From contig CANTFL010001211.1 in assembly GCA_947650285.1 (NCBI GenBank), positions 186,001 to 250,000 on the forward strand: a stretch of 64,000 nt of DNA, given 5' to 3'. How positions within the stretch are numbered: position 1 is the first letter of the stretch; each line of letters begins with the position of its first letter. The notes under the pieces were generated by a model, which made no database searches, had not been told where the DNA came from, and saw nothing but the letters and a program-made list of their open reading frames with translations. The translations under genes were made by a program, and so were the position numbers. The DNA comes from Hyaloperonospora brassicae (Eukaryota; Oomycota; Peronosporomycetes; Peronosporales; Peronosporaceae). This document shows, piece by piece, positions 1-11,950 of this stretch.

Positions 1-700
1 TCTTCTCGTATTCAAGCTTCGTCCGAAAGGGGGCCCATTTCCACGCCAATGTTTTAGCACTTTAGACTTGTACTTCCTGTAAACATTTTCCAATGAGTGT
101 CTGAAGCAAATGAATGTGGAATATCTCGTGCCGTCGCCCGTACAGCTATCATAAGTCTTATTTTTCTATCTGATGTCACAAATGATGGAGATGGATTGAT
201 GCGGAATGATATCAATTTAAAAACCAGCTGCAGTTTACCTCATTCTTCATCGATACAATTCCAGCTCTATTGATTTAAGTATCGTTTTTTCCATATCTAT
301 AGCAAGCAACAAGCGAAGTTCCATCGACCGAAGTCTTTATCTAAGTACTTTCCCAGAGATTCCTCGCTGATATCATTTCCTAAATGCTTGAATACCTTCT
401 CGAAAAATAATACTTAATTGCTTAAAAATTCATATTTCAAGAAATTGAGCTCAATCTTGTAACTTCGATTCTTTATTTCCGTGACGTGGCAGAACACATT
501 AATCTGTATCATTTGTCAAAGAATCTACCACCAATCTGTCGGGTGTGTTGACGCACCTCATGTAATTCGCAAGAAACTCATTTTGTTCAGCTTCACTCGA
601 ACCATCACATAAGTCACCTTTCGAAGGATGGTCATAGCCATACCTGACTGCAGAATTCGGATCAAATTTGTGTAGCCGTCGCTCACCATTAAGACTATTT
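1..700. other. Non-coding stretch, no gene recognised
   Basis: Moderately AT-rich DNA with no long reading frame and no domain I recognise on either strand. It lies directly left of a dispersed repeat copy and is probably decayed repeat or intergenic DNA. Confidence 0.5.
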
Positions 701-704
701 TGTA

Positions 705-1240
705 GATTCGGAAACCTGACAAGAGTGTGGTGGAAATGGTGTCAGTGGACCGAGCGTGAGATAAAACGCAGATTGTACGACAAATAGACAGTCATCGCGT
801 GTGCACTCGGCTTTGCAACATCGTCTATCACTCTTCACGACGCTAAACGGCCGATTGCATCTTCTATAAATTCGATGACGTCTTAAGTTATGTCGTTCTT
901 ACTGGATTAGCCCTGGTTATTGAAGAAGTTGCAAGGTATGTGCTGTTCGTCGTCTCTTTTCATTGCTGGTGTGTCCAACCCTACCTACATTATATAAATA
1001 GAATCAAGGACGTGGATTTTTATGTGTGCCACATTATCTTGAGTGTACTAGGGCGTGCGGCACTTTTTTATTTTCGTGATTAAATGAATCAAGTATTGCT
1101 GTGGTTATCCGGGGAACTTCTTGTTTTCGTGATTGATGGGACATTTTTATATTCACCTGTTGTAAACATGAGTGCTGAGATTGCAAAATGCATTGTGAAT
1201 AGGTAGAGGCTTTTAATCTCAAACATGTCAATCTACTTTA
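705..1240 (+). repeat. Repeat R1, copy 1 (right half only)
   Basis: From about 705 to 900 the sequence matches 43195-43380 in the same orientation (shared GGAAACC..., AAGAGTGTGGTG, GGACCGAGCGTG and GTGTGCACTCGGCT blocks). The match resumes near 1003 (TCAAGGACGTGGA, compare 43870) and runs into T-rich 'cacttttttattttcgtg' units also seen at 34055-34190 and 43920-44070. The left half, which carries the GCT/GTT-rich core in the other copies, is absent here. The target duplication at the copy at 33185-34197 suggests a transposon; no coding capacity is visible. Confidence 0.55.
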
Positions 1241-3190
1241 AGCCTGAGTAATGGGCCACTGGTAGCTACGCACTGAACTCAATGTGAGCGAGTGCCCCAC
1301 TGGATCTCAAACGCTAAATTATGTTGTCTCGACTTGTGTAGAAGCTGTAGGAAGCAAAAGTAGAATGTATTGAGTGCTTACTATTGTTATTTGTTCAAAC
1401 TACTATATGAATTTGATCAGCACTGCAACTTGACCAGATCAAACTGCGCTTGGCGCACATTTAGCGTGCCCATCACCAAATGCTGGTACCATATGACGTC
1501 CGTATGTCGCGGTGCTGTTAAAGAAACACATCGGCCAGAAAGGACTTATAAACTTGTTGCGTTGAGTGGTTTATAATGCGCGATGTGACGATTACTCATG
1601 TACGACTGTAAAATGAGAAATGATCAATGTGGATATGAATAATGTACGACTATACGATGATAATTGAGCGACATAGAGATTTCAAATTCAAAGTTGTAAG
1701 ATCAATAAGATTAGAGTAGCAGGAAAGATTGCGAGCTAAATACCTAAATATCTTCACTTCGCAATTTAAAATTTCAAAAAAGCCGCCTCAACTGTTGTCT
1801 TCTCCCGGTAGTTCGACATGAAAATTTGTCTTCTCTCGTACCATATGTCAGCCCGTCACACCTTCTTTCACCTGTCATCAGTCATCCAATCAAATAGTTT
1901 GCAACTTACCTGTACCATTTTTTAGTTGAACACTAAAAGCTCGATTATCTGTCAAATATAGCAGACCCCATCATTTGGTCACGTACACGTTACAATTAAG
2001 AAAGTCTTTGGACCAAGCGGCTACGCTAATCTATATAAATTATCAATTGTATCGATAAAAATTAGGTCCTAAAATGTGTCTCGTCTTATAATTTATATCT
2101 TAACTATGTTGATGACATGAGGTGTATCGTTACGTCCACCCACCACCCATTGCGAGCGTCTCGCAGCGATTTGTGGGTTGATATGATAACCACTGTAATC
2201 AATGAGTGGATTATTGGGTCAATGCAATAATAACACTAAATTCGGTGAGATTAAACTATTTTTTATAGACTAGACGCTCTCTCTTATCATGATTGTTGTA
2301 GCTGATAGTCATGATATGGGATCACCCCCTACATGCTCAGCAGGTTCCGGAGTCTTGGCAAAAGTCTAGTGCCTGGAGATGCCGATAGCATACACACCCT
2401 CTCGGCATCCAATGATGACTCAATCAATTTCTCGAGCAAATAAAACACCTAGTATCAGCACAACACTCGATGACTTGGTTTAGGTAGCTCTCATGCCTGC
2501 AAGCTTAATTGAATAATACCAAGCTAACGTTTTCGAACATACTTTTAATGCTTCGACATTTGCAGGTCAAATTGGTGTTGCTACAGCGGAACCACATGTT
2601 ACTTGTGTATGGAGTGAGAAAAGAGATACATAATCATCCGAAATTGGTCTCTTTGTCTTCGAACATTTTAACAGCATCTTCTGACTGCATGCAGGGTCGA
2701 AACTTGTGTGAAAATGAGATAGAACCATACATAAGAATGAACGGCTGAACTAGCCGCAGATATAGAAAAACCTACATATATTTATTTTCATACTTTGATC
2801 ACGATAAAATTATTTGAACATAACGTCACTACATATCAAAAACTAGGTAGTCATTGTGGAAAGGATATCCGGTACCTTGACCACCAAAATCAAATCGTGA
2901 TCTCAGATGTTAGCAAAAACATGGGTAGAGACAAAATAAGTATTAAGAGTGGAAAAGGGCTATTCCAGATCAACGTTTAGTGCAAATAGCTAAGATATAC
3001 CCTTCTCAATATATCCCCATCCTTACAAAATTAGTTGTAATTGTAATAGTCATCAATACAACGGTCTTCTTATTCTTTGTGGTGGTCAACAATAATCCAG
3101 GAAGGTCGTGGAACAAGCTGAAAAAGTTGTCTGTAAAGGGGCACGCTCTTGCTCAGATAATTGAGCAAGGCCTTGTATTGATGATAATAT
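1241..3190. other. Non-coding stretch with decayed repeats
   Basis: No protein-like frame is recognisable. At 1426-1448 there is a decayed copy of the palindrome CAACTTGACCAGGTCAAGTTG also found at 4702-4725 and 36002-36025. Around 2110-2180 and 2310 are short segments resembling the 3190-3600 repeat (CACCCATTGCGAGCGTC, ATCACCCCCTACA). I see nothing else. Confidence 0.45.
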
Positions 3191-3601
3191 AAGGGTGCTT
3201 TCGCCGGGAGTCACGTACACGTGGCATGGGGAAGCGCGACTAAGACAATACAGAACCCCAAATCTCTGTCTTGAGGGAAAGTAGAACTTTTATATAATAT
3301 AGTCATTTTCTTACTAAATCATCTTTCGTCTTAATCGAACTATATTAAACTACTGTTTCCTATGTGGGTCTTCTGTATACCACCCATTGCGCGCGTCCAG
3401 CAGCGATTGCTGATTAAATTGGTTGATGTACACGGTACATTAACAAAGAAGTGGACCCCTCCACGGGTATTACCCTTAGGAGTGATATTCCGACAACATC
3501 GCTTTTCTCGAGTGATGTTAATTAAATATTATCAGAATAAATAGTATTTACAAATTGGTATTTTCGTACTAATTTTTATGAAACGGGCTCACCCCGTTAC
3601 A
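3190..3601 (-). repeat. Degenerate LTR-like repeat R2, copy 1
   Basis: Read on the minus strand it starts with the 13-mer TGTAACGGGGTGA (RC of 3589-3601) and ends near 3190 with CCACGTGTACGTGACTCCCGG. A second, more diverged copy lies at 4165-4549 in the same orientation, and CACGTACACGTG with flanking similarity recurs near 35660-35700. Two perfect copies of the 13-mer lie at 60648 and 60889. The TG start and fixed length of roughly 400 bp suggest a solo LTR, but no target duplication was found. Confidence 0.4.
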
Positions 3602-4164
3602 TTTTTCAAAAATAATATGTGGCATTCGCTTTCACGACTGAAGCCAGCCGACATGAGATCAGCAGGCCTTTTAGTGACACTCAACAGCAGGCGGTAAGCT
3701 AGGGCTATGAATCCTTAAATGAGGTTGCAAATGATCGAAATATGAATAATGTGAATGGATAAAACAAGCTTTCCCTAAGTATTATTTTGTCCATAAGTAG
3801 TGGTACGTTTCGTGTTGTTTGCTAAATATCAGTCTTTTTTCAGTGCTGCAGTAACGATTATCATAATAGGGGCACTTATCAGTCGCGGTATGAAGCACGA
3901 CAGGCTTGGTAAAAGGTATCGGCTCTTGTTGGATATGCATGGAAGACGAGTCCCACGCAACGATGGGTGAAGAAGAGAGCAGTTGACGAGAGACAGGAAA
4001 AACCTCGAAGAGAGTGGTGTTACAAAAGCACCTATAAGTTAAAACGACCAAACAGCTAAATCTAATTTGGACAATTCAAATATAAGCTTCTATATACTTT
4101 CTTTAGAGCAATGGCCAGTACCGACCAACACTAGTCAATTACTAATAATCCCTTTTGTGTTTTT

Positions 4165-4549
4165 TTAGAACAAGGGCGCGTGCTACCGGAAGTCACGTAC
4201 ACGTGGGAGTATATGAAGTGCAATATAAATAACAGATCTGCGAAAGCTCTCAGTAGGTAAATGTAGAACTGTATCTAATATAGTCATGCATCTGTTGATC
4301 TTCTTTAATTTTCGTACTAAAGCAATATTTATTTACAAACTACTACCGCGCTTTTGTAAGCGACTAATGATTGATTACTCGATACAATTGAATGTATTAA
4401 CGCATATGAGAATCGGCTAAAGACAGTTATCGTCAAAGGTAATTCCACTAACCTATTCTAGGAAGGTAGTATTGATGAATATTATTAACTAAAATATATT
4501 CGCATCGATTATTTAATTCATTGACATGTACCGGGATCACCCCATTACA
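4165..4549 (-). repeat. Degenerate LTR-like repeat R2, copy 2
   Basis: It has the same layout as 3190-3601: GGAAGTCACGTACACGTGG at the left, ATATAGTCAT in the middle, and TCACCCCATTACA (one mismatch to the terminal 13-mer) at 4537-4549. The two copies lie in direct orientation about 1 kb apart, so they could be either two solo LTRs or an LTR pair with a short decayed interior. Confidence 0.4.
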
Positions 4550-4701
4550 GCTGCAATCCACCAGTGCAAGTGAATGTGCAAGGTATAGAAATCGGTTTGT
4601 ATTGCACTGGTGCAAGACATGTAAATAGTAAAAGTGTAGTATATCCAGTATTAATTCCTACGTTAGCAACACATATGCACACGAAATGACCATCGGCACT
4701 T

Positions 4702-4725
4702 CAACTTGACCAGGTCAAGTTGCAC
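4702..4725. repeat. Palindromic 24-mer, dispersed
   Basis: CAACTTGACCAGGTCAAGTTGCAC contains a perfect palindrome (AACTTGACC/GGTCAAGTT with an AG-less centre). Near-identical copies stand at 1426-1448 (decayed) and 36002-36025, each followed by unrelated sequence after about 10 bases. At 36000 it is preceded by TG (TGTAACTTGACC...), so it may be the terminus of an LTR or MITE family. Confidence 0.5.
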
Positions 4726-5154
4726 ATGGCGTATGTGAAGCACCCCGCCGCCGTAGACTGAAACCATATAAAAATTATGTATCCCTTCTTATCTTTTTAG
4801 GGCATCCTGATCGTCCCTCGTAGCGTCGGTCACACACTATTTTGCCCGTCATGAAAATCAACATAATGGCCAATTAGGTGAGGTCGTAATTCACCTATAG
4901 TAGGTCTTGCCGTTGTACCTCAACCCTCATGAAGTATTAATGACATGCCAAATTCAAAATTTCTTTAAAAATGGTTTGAGGTTGACGCGGCCACACCTGT
5001 CGCTGAACCTCAAAGGTCTACTTGCACTCATAACAGAGCAACGAGTAGCCCTACGCGTCAGGACGGCGTCTCAAAACGCTAACACATACAAATATAAGAT
5101 TGTGCGCTATTATTCTCATTTACTTCGATTGTAAGTATTCTTTTAAAATTGCAT

Positions 5155-5640
5155 GGACAAATCTCGTCACCAGTACCACAAATGTACAAAAGTCCTATAA
5201 CCAGTACTTTACTCAACTCAAGTACAAAAACCATAAAGAAATAGTGCTAACCACATTTTATGCTCAAGTGCAACATGGGATAAGAAGCTGCTTGATTGCT
5301 AACGAGTCTTTTCATTTAATAGACAACTGTCACACAATAATCGCAAAAGCTCTATTTTTTTTACCAGAGTTCGTTCACTTATCGATTGAGCCCACGCGCC
5401 GGTGTTTCCAATCGCAGTGGGAACATTGCGTGCGAGACCCGTCGTGGTCACAAGAACTCGACTAGCTCGTGATCGTGGGGCACTGTTGCGACACAGTACC
5501 GTTCGTGAGCCGTGGCAATAGCAGGTTAGTCCTTACTGTTGGTGACGATATTGCGGTAACGATTGCATCTAAAGTCCGTGTGCGTGTATGTATGGCAGTG
5601 CGAGGAGTATGACTGACAGGCAGGTAACAATCTGATGGCT
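5155..5640 (+). repeat. Left terminal inverted repeat of MULE-2
   Basis: The segment is an inverted copy of roughly 35025-35560. The best stretch is 5380-5545, where ACAAGAACTCGACTAGCTCG, ACAGTACCGTTCGTGAGCCG and GCAATAGCAGGTTAGTCC match the reverse complement of the right copy exactly. Similarity continues inward to GCGAGGAGTATGAC at 5600 and outward, more weakly, to about 5155. The right copy carries an internal duplication of the TTGATTGCTAACGAGTCTTT unit. Long inverted repeats flanking a MULE transposase gene are typical of MuDR-type elements. Outer ends and a target duplication could not be fixed by eye. Confidence 0.65.
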
Positions 5641-6099
5641 GATTCGAATGGTGCGCACCCGTAAGAGCTCGTAAGTAGTGACATCAGCAGGTCAGTTTAC
5701 CGTTAGTGACGATTGTCCTGTTTAGCGATTGCGTATGTGTGGGATTCGCAGTGGTTCAGGAAACCAGGATTCTTTCCATATGTATCGAATGATATCGAAA
5801 TGAGTAAACACATCTTTTGCAAATTTGTGAAGACGTGTTTTGCTTTTCCTTTTATTTTTATCATGAAAGCCGCAACATGATCCTTGCAGCATGACAACAC
5901 TGGAAATGCACAGCAGCAACTAAAATGTAGAGTATATGTACGATTCGTACTCAAAGACGTTGTCATACCTGGATGAAATCGTGTATTCGATCAATGATTT
6001 GTTTTTATAGAGCTACACACTGCACCTTCACTTTCGTATAAATGCAATGTATCTCTTGCGTGGCACCCGTATGGAGTGGTGTTGGAAATCACGGTACTT

Positions 6100-7272
6100 A
6101 TCGTGACTTGTGGCACTAAAATTAACGGATTCAGCATGTTTCCGAAGTCAATTGGCTGTGCAGAAAACGGATCGTTTCTCTCGTCGGTAGAATATCCATG
6201 GCGGCGACTTGTTTTACTGTTGTGTCCCGCCTGCGTGCACGACCGGCACTCGCACGCATCTCCACGTTTTGTATCCCCTGAGCTGCCAATGCGTCTTTTT
6301 GCCGTCGCCCAGTCTGCTTGTAGTATGAAGGTGGGTGATTAAGTACTGCAGAGAGCTATGAGCTGACACCTACTTCGATTGTCCTCCCTATGAAGCCTTG
6401 CTTGAACTTCTAAACAAGACACGACGGATGCAAAGCTGACATCACGTCGATTTTGGATCCAATAGTATGCAACACGGCGACAATGTGGCGGCAAGGTAAT
6501 CCCATTTATATAATTTCTGAGCATGAACACTTTGAATCTTCAGTCTCGACACGCGAAAATCTTGCATAGCCTTTCTTAGGGGAAAAGCATACCCCAGGAT
6601 CGGGTCGTGACACTTCATAATCGGCCGTAGCCTTTTTTCTGTCTTTTGAAGCGCTCGCACACGAGTAGTCGCTGTCAGGTTTTGCGCTATCCATTTTTTG
6701 ATTTGATCTTGACGCACAATAGACTTGTCCATCGCCGCCTCCGTCAATTTTTTTGGATTCCAGATGTGTTGCATCACGAATACCATTGGCAAGAATCGTA
6801 TTGTTGTCACTCTCAACAAGATTGGTAGTGCGCCATCCGAAAAGTGGACATGGTGTCATTGGTGGCATTTAATTATCGTAAGGGAGGTTTCTTGTGAGCC
6901 TGCATGTGAAATCACGATTAATTCCACTCGAAATCGTCTATACCTCATGATCACCAGCATGCATCGGCATATTTTCAGAGACTGTCTAGTAAATTAGATC
7001 AATGTCTTTGATGAACGTAGCCACATGTCTCTAAAATTTGACCAATTGCCATGAGGGTCTCATTCTAATCAACCGCTGTTGTTGTAAACTGAAGTTTCCA
7101 CACCTCATTCTCAGATTCGCATTCAGGACAACCAAAGTTGCGCTTGACATTACGCAATATGTGTATCGTGCAGAAAAGAAGTTGTACGCTGGTACCCGTC
7201 CTTGTCCACACTAGTACCACGACTTCTTAATTTTTCCACGATCACACCTGACCAAGGTATTCATGAAATTGA
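6100..7272 (-). pseudogene. MULE-2 transposase pseudogene, C-terminal part
   Basis: Read on the minus strand, this continues the transposase interrupted at 33055. In order it shows CDRGKIKKSW (7240), FCTIHILRNVKRNFGC (7150), LFGWRTTNLVESDNNT (6850), a SWIM-type zinc-binding stretch with CSCS then LPCRHIVAVLH (6530-6450), KFKQGFIGRTIEV (6400), and a Cys/His knuckle CRSCTQAGHNS (near 6200). The same blocks occur in the same order in MULE-1 at 61182-63231. Stops and frameshifts separate nearly every block, so it is dead. The left break at 7272 is exactly the target duplication of Copia-F. Confidence 0.85.
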
Positions 7273-7539
7273 TGGTAGCAACTGTGTAGTGTGGCCGTGG
7301 TAAAATGAATACTGTTTGTTGTATTGGTATGTTAAACTTGCACCATAGTATCTAGTCGTCTTGCCTACCATCCGTTCTTGAGGTCTTACTTGCCAACCAT
7401 TCCTTATGTTGCATCAACTCTCACTGATCACGCAACCCTACCCGTCCGACGAGAAGCTCCAGTTGCTATCATAGAAGTAACTATATGACTGTAGATGTTA
7501 AAAGCGTACCTCATGATCGATATATGTTTATCTTCAACA
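7273..7539 (-). repeat. Copia-F 3' LTR
   Basis: The 267-bp repeat runs from TGGTAGCAACTG to CTTCAACA on the plus strand and matches 32783-33049 over its length with scattered substitutions, so the element is old. The target duplication ATTGA lies immediately left. Confidence 0.9.
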
Positions 7540-7689
7540 GCTCGCAGTCGCATCGCAGTCATACCAACTAGTGCAAACCCACTAGCGACCGCAGCTTTTT
7601 GAGATTGTGTTGGTCAATTGCCTTAGTCAACAGTTCCGCAAGCATGAGCTCGGACTGAACGTAGCACGGCTTCAGTTTGCCACGACGGG

Positions 7690-9110
7690 CAATGTCACAT
7701 GCTTAAGACGCACAACGACATGCTTTGCTCGCATGGACGAAGTCCAGCCTCAATCTATTGGATAGACGCTTGGTTTATTACATGCATTTGCATGGGTAGA
7801 GACGGCGCAAGCCTTGCTTCCATCTTCATTATCCTTCCCCGAAGGAGCTCGCGCGCCGTTTCGGACGCTGCCACAAACTTAGCCTTCACCGTCAAAATTA
7901 AACTTCTCCTTGCTTTTTCACCAACCAGCTCACGGGATTTTGTTGAATAACACCATCGCTCCAGTTAGGGACTTCCTGTTGCCCTTGTCGGTTGCGAAGT
8001 CTGCATCGCTGTAATACTCTAGCGTATAATTATCTTGACCATCATGACCAGCACGCATCTTGAGCCTATTATTCTTGGTTCCCAAAGGTACCTCGCAAAT
8101 TTTTTGGCCAATTTCCAGTCTTGATCTAGCAGCTGATGAGTTTGTTGCGCTGCCTTGTGCACCGCAAACGTGATGTCTGTGCGCGTGCACCGGCGACCCA
8201 TAACACATTTTTAACGAGGGACTGGAACGACCGGATTTGACGGTTTTCCAGGTTCTGTGCCTTTTAAAAGCAAAAACCTGTTTGGTCTGGCCACGTCATT
8301 AAACTCCTCGCCGATCGGTCTACACGTTAAATTTGCCGACGCCTAATTGTGGTCCTGGAGCAACTCTTGTATCGCCTCCTCCTGATCCAGAGCATAGGGG
8401 TGCGCATCGAGCGCCTTGACTCGATTTCCTAGGAATTTGGACACTTCTCCCAGTTTTTATAATAATAAGTGATTTCATCGCTCGAAACAACAAATTGAAC
8501 GATGGAGCCTATGTCGCCGTGACTACGAGAACGTCGACGTACACGCCAACTATTGTCATATCGTCGCCACTAAGGTTTTAGTGCAGGCACAAATCACTGA
8601 TGCACTGTTCATATCATGATTTCTTGAGATTCGTCTGCAACAGCTCACTCCATAGTCTTTTCACCTGTCTCAACCCATACAGGCTTTTCTTCAACTTGTG
8701 TGGAACTTCACTTGCATTGGATACTTCAAGCTTCTCGAGTATCTTGTCCTTGATATTAATGTCTCTTGGTACGTGTGTGAATATATTTAAATGCTCCTCC
8801 TTTTAAGCTTTTACATATTCATTTGGAATGTCTCCATGTTTTGTAGGTACACCCCACGTCGCCGCAAGTCCCAAGATCACTTTCATCGTCGACATATCCA
8901 TAACGGCGGTGAAGGTCAGTGCGTAGTCAAGACCGAAATTTGTTCGTTTCCGCATGCGACGAATCGTGCCTTGGACCGGTCCACTGCGCCATTTTCGCCT
9001 GTCTTGGTCTTGTATACCCGCTTACTATGCAACATTTTTGCAGAGGCTGGTCGCTTGATCACGTTCCAAACTTCGTTTAACTCAAGCACCTGAATTTCTA
9101 CGAGCATTGC
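7690..9110 (-). pseudogene. Copia-F reverse transcriptase / RNase H remnant
   Basis: Minus-strand fragments of the 3' half of a copia polyprotein. RT begins at about 9107 with NEVWNVIKRPASAKMLHSK and RFVACGNEQ (8950), the conserved opening of copia RT. RNase H is visible at 8030-7930 as YYSDADFATDKGNRKSLTG, followed by a decayed VSLTVKAKFVAASETARELL near 7880-7820. Several frame changes and stops lie between the blocks, and the YVDD box is not cleanly readable. It lies directly inside the 3' LTR. Confidence 0.75.
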
Positions 9111-9261
9111 CTTGCTTTATCCTTCAGCCTTTAGGCTTAGCATCGCCTCAGCGTGCGTCTTCGGGTCAGGCTCATATACTTGTAGCACGGTGGCTACATC
9201 AACATTCGTGGGAAAATCTTCTTGCTTCGGCTTCTTAGCTGATCCTCGTGTGAAGTAAGGG

Positions 9262-9801
9262 TCACGCGTCCACTTCTTGAGCTTTCCCTTGCCTTTCTTT
9301 GGTTTTCACCATCACGATTGACTTTGTGAGGGATCTGCCAGTCTGCTTGAGATTTTCACCATGGTCTTCCGCTGCACACTGCGTCCTAGCTGCTCGTTCT
9401 TCGAGCTCAAAAGCGTTTGAATATATTTGACATGTTGCGTCACAATGACGACGTTGTCCTTGCGTATACATACGCGATAGCCCTTGGTCTCGTCGCTGCG
9501 CCCGACGATCATGCCAACCTCGGCTTGATGCGCGAGTGATTTCTTCTTCGGGTCGCGATATACGGTACGCATGGAGCCAAACTCAACGATACTGCGTAGG
9601 TCAGCAACTTGCTGCGTAAGCAACTCGATTTGACGAGTTAGCGATTTTCATTCGGACCTTTGGTGCTATCGGTCTTTTCAAGTCCATGCAAATCACACCA
9701 ATAATGCAATCGATTGGTGAGTTAACGTCGGTGTCTTTTTGGACTGCACATTTATAGTCTGTCTTGCTTGCGCGCACGTGACACATGTCTTCCGTCGACA
9801 A
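9262..9801 (-). pseudogene. Copia-F integrase remnant, core deleted
   Basis: Minus-strand 9801-9640 has an integrase N-terminal stretch (CAVQKDTDVNSPIDCIIGVICMDLK), equivalent to the part of Copia-B that leads into the catalytic core. It then jumps to a C-terminal integrase stretch (VGMIVGRSDETKGYRV, NVVIVTQHVK) at 9550-9430. The intervening core with the DDE residues, about 150 codons in Copia-B, is missing, so this is an internal deletion. Confidence 0.7.
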
Positions 9802-10173
9802 TCGGTAAGTCTAATCTTGGATCCGGGTTAGCGCGCCAATAGCTCAATAGTGTCATAGGAGAGATATCCTAGGCGTTAGTGAAAGTGCCATAGTGTCCCC
9901 GCATGCACACCCACATCTCTATCCTCTCCGTCGCTTTGTTGATTGTAGTCATAGCCTGGACGACTTCTGTTGGACGAACTATCACGTCTCGTGTGTCCAA
10001 AGCAGCACATTGTTATGCATCGCTACTCGAATATAACGTCGCCGGTAGTGAGCGATATAATCGATCGCTGAGCATCCTTGTATTCGAGCGCGTAGCCTTA
10101 TAGCTCGAGTATGTCATAGGACACGATATTGCGAGTCAGCATCGGTGCATAGTCTACCTTGATAAGTCGAATT

Positions 10174-11497
10174 TTAACTGGTCTCTCGCATGCCATCGAG
10201 CGAATGACCACACTTCCGACCATTTATTAGCTGAAGTGGATTCCCATCGGCGACCAAGCATTGGTCTTCACACTCGCGTGCATCTTCAAGTAGTGCACCT
10301 TTGTTCGGCAGGTGCCTGCTGGAACCGCTGTCCAGAATACATAGATTGTCTTGTATCTTGACATCTTGTACACACAGAGTGTAGTTGACGATATCCTTGG
10401 TTTTAGTATTGTTAGGCCAAGATCCCTTTACACCATTAGCTCTCTTCAACTTCTTCCTTTCTTCAAGACAGAGGAATTGAACGTGCACGACCTTTCCACA
10501 TCCATATCACGTGCGCGTATCAACACGAGGCTTATGTTCTGAAACATGGGCACTACGTCCTTGCCAAATAAAACAGCGCTTCGGGTGTCTAACTCCACCG
10601 ATTGTACAAAATGTGGGAGCTCCTCAGCTTGAGGCAGATAATCAACCCGGTTACCGTCGTACTTAGCCATAAGTACCGTATGAAGCTCAATTGATGCATA
10701 TTGCACAATGTTGTCCAGCACCTGCACGTCAGCGGTACCACATGCATCGCTCACCGCCACCACATGCATCGCTCACCGCCATCAAGGAAATGTAATGTTC
10801 GGTCCAGCTCCTCTTGCAGTCCTTTTTTGCAGTGAACAGTTTCATCGACGGTGAAGCAGTGATAATAGTCTTGAACGTCTGATGTAAGCGTTCCATGACG
10901 TGCGCGAGAGTGGAAATCTTCCCCCACCAGGTCTCGACATGCTTGTTGTAGTACCGCTCAGCGGTACCACTTAGGTAGTGTCCAAGCAAGTCCTTCTTCA
11001 GACCAGTAGAAACCACAGGCCGCTTGGGCGTACCGGATCTGCCTCATGAATGTCCTATCCCAATATGGGGAACCGGAGCCCAATCCTCGATACAGCTTCG
11101 AGCCGTCAAACTTTCAAATTGTTAGTCTACGTTGACGCTCATCCGGTACTCTCATTGCATGTTAAGCGTCCGGCTCCATGCGGCGCGAGTATTCTCGCGC
11201 TGCTCGCCATTCTGGCTGTCTCGCGTTCCTTTCTGCACCATTCTGTACCATGATCGGTTGACCTCGTTCCACTCTCGGATGCACTAGTGAATGCTCGAGT
11301 TCGTCGATGTGCATTGGTGCACCACAATGACCTTTTCCCAGTGCTGAGCGGAAAAATCACGACTCGATCGCACCCATTACCTTTTTTCTTCTTTGCGCTT
11401 CAGCTGCGAGACATCCATCTGCGTCATCCGCGCTTGGAGGTCGACGAGGGCTGAAGGTTTTCTTGTGTTGACGTCATCGTATAGTTAAAAAGGAGAG
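10174..11497 (-). pseudogene. Copia-F gag and protease remnant
   Basis: Minus strand. Gag coiled-coil-like sequence VDLQARMTQMDVSQLKRKEE (about 11440) is followed by DLLGHYLSGTAERYYNKHVETWW (10990-10920) and LMAVSDACGG (10780), the same gag blocks as in Copia-B, C and D. The protease follows at about 10340 with LDSGSSRHLPN, the aspartate of the DSG triad being intact. A 20-bp tandem duplication (CATGCATCGCTCACCGCCA) lies at 10740-10783. Frames shift several times. The right end, 11497, is where Copia-C inserted. Confidence 0.75.
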
Positions 11498-11721
11498 TGT
11501 CGTGCTAAGTGCGATCGCGCAAGAGCGCGCGGCACGACGACGGGAATAACGGCCATTGACTCTGTGATTGCATGTGCATACATTGTGTGACACAAAATGC
11601 GGGATTTGCAGATCGTATGGACAGGGATGGCGGAGAGTAAAGAGTAGAAAAGGCGTAACAAAACATCGATGTCAGTGTCATTTTACTACACTGCTAGAGA
11701 GTGCTATCTCTATTTTGAACA
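11498..11721 (+). repeat. Copia-C 5' LTR
   Basis: TGTCGTGCTAAGTGCGATC to TATTTTGAACA. It matches 32425-32648 over its full length (for example GCAGATCGTATGGACAGGGA and TGGCGGAGAGTAAAG identical) with many scattered changes elsewhere. Confidence 0.85.
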
Positions 11722-11733
11722 GTTTATGAGCCC
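11722..11733 (+). promoter_or_regulatory. Copia-C primer-binding site with embedded gag start
   Basis: GTTTATGAGCCC directly follows the LTR. It differs by one base from GGTTATGAGCCC, the complement of the anticodon arm of initiator tRNA-Met, seen in Copia-A, B and D. The ATG at 11726-11728 opens a gag frame. Confidence 0.7.
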
Positions 11734-11950
11734 AAAGAGAGAGGGCGACGACGACAACGCGGTACAGGGACCGCTGGCAATCGGTCACGAATAGGCCTCG
11801 ACGGAGCTGCTGCAATCGTCATCCCCTTCGCTAAAGCAAGGAGAAGGGATTTTGAAGCGCTGGCCAAGGTTCTTGAAATGCTGTCCGGAATGGATGCAAG
11901 GATGCAGAAGGTGGAAGCCTCGCAATCAAGTATTGAAGCAAACAGGAGAC
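11726..11950 (+). pseudogene. Copia-C gag, N-terminal fragment
   Basis: Gag starts MSPKREGDDD at 11726 and hits a stop near 11785. It resumes in another frame as a predicted coiled coil, KVLEMLSGMDARMQKVEASQ (11850-11930), equivalent to MRSCMDDHMKKMELSQ in Copia-D and SERMGRMESSQREQ in Copia-B. Homology is lost near 11950, where the fold-back block begins, and gag resumes at 18331. Confidence 0.7.
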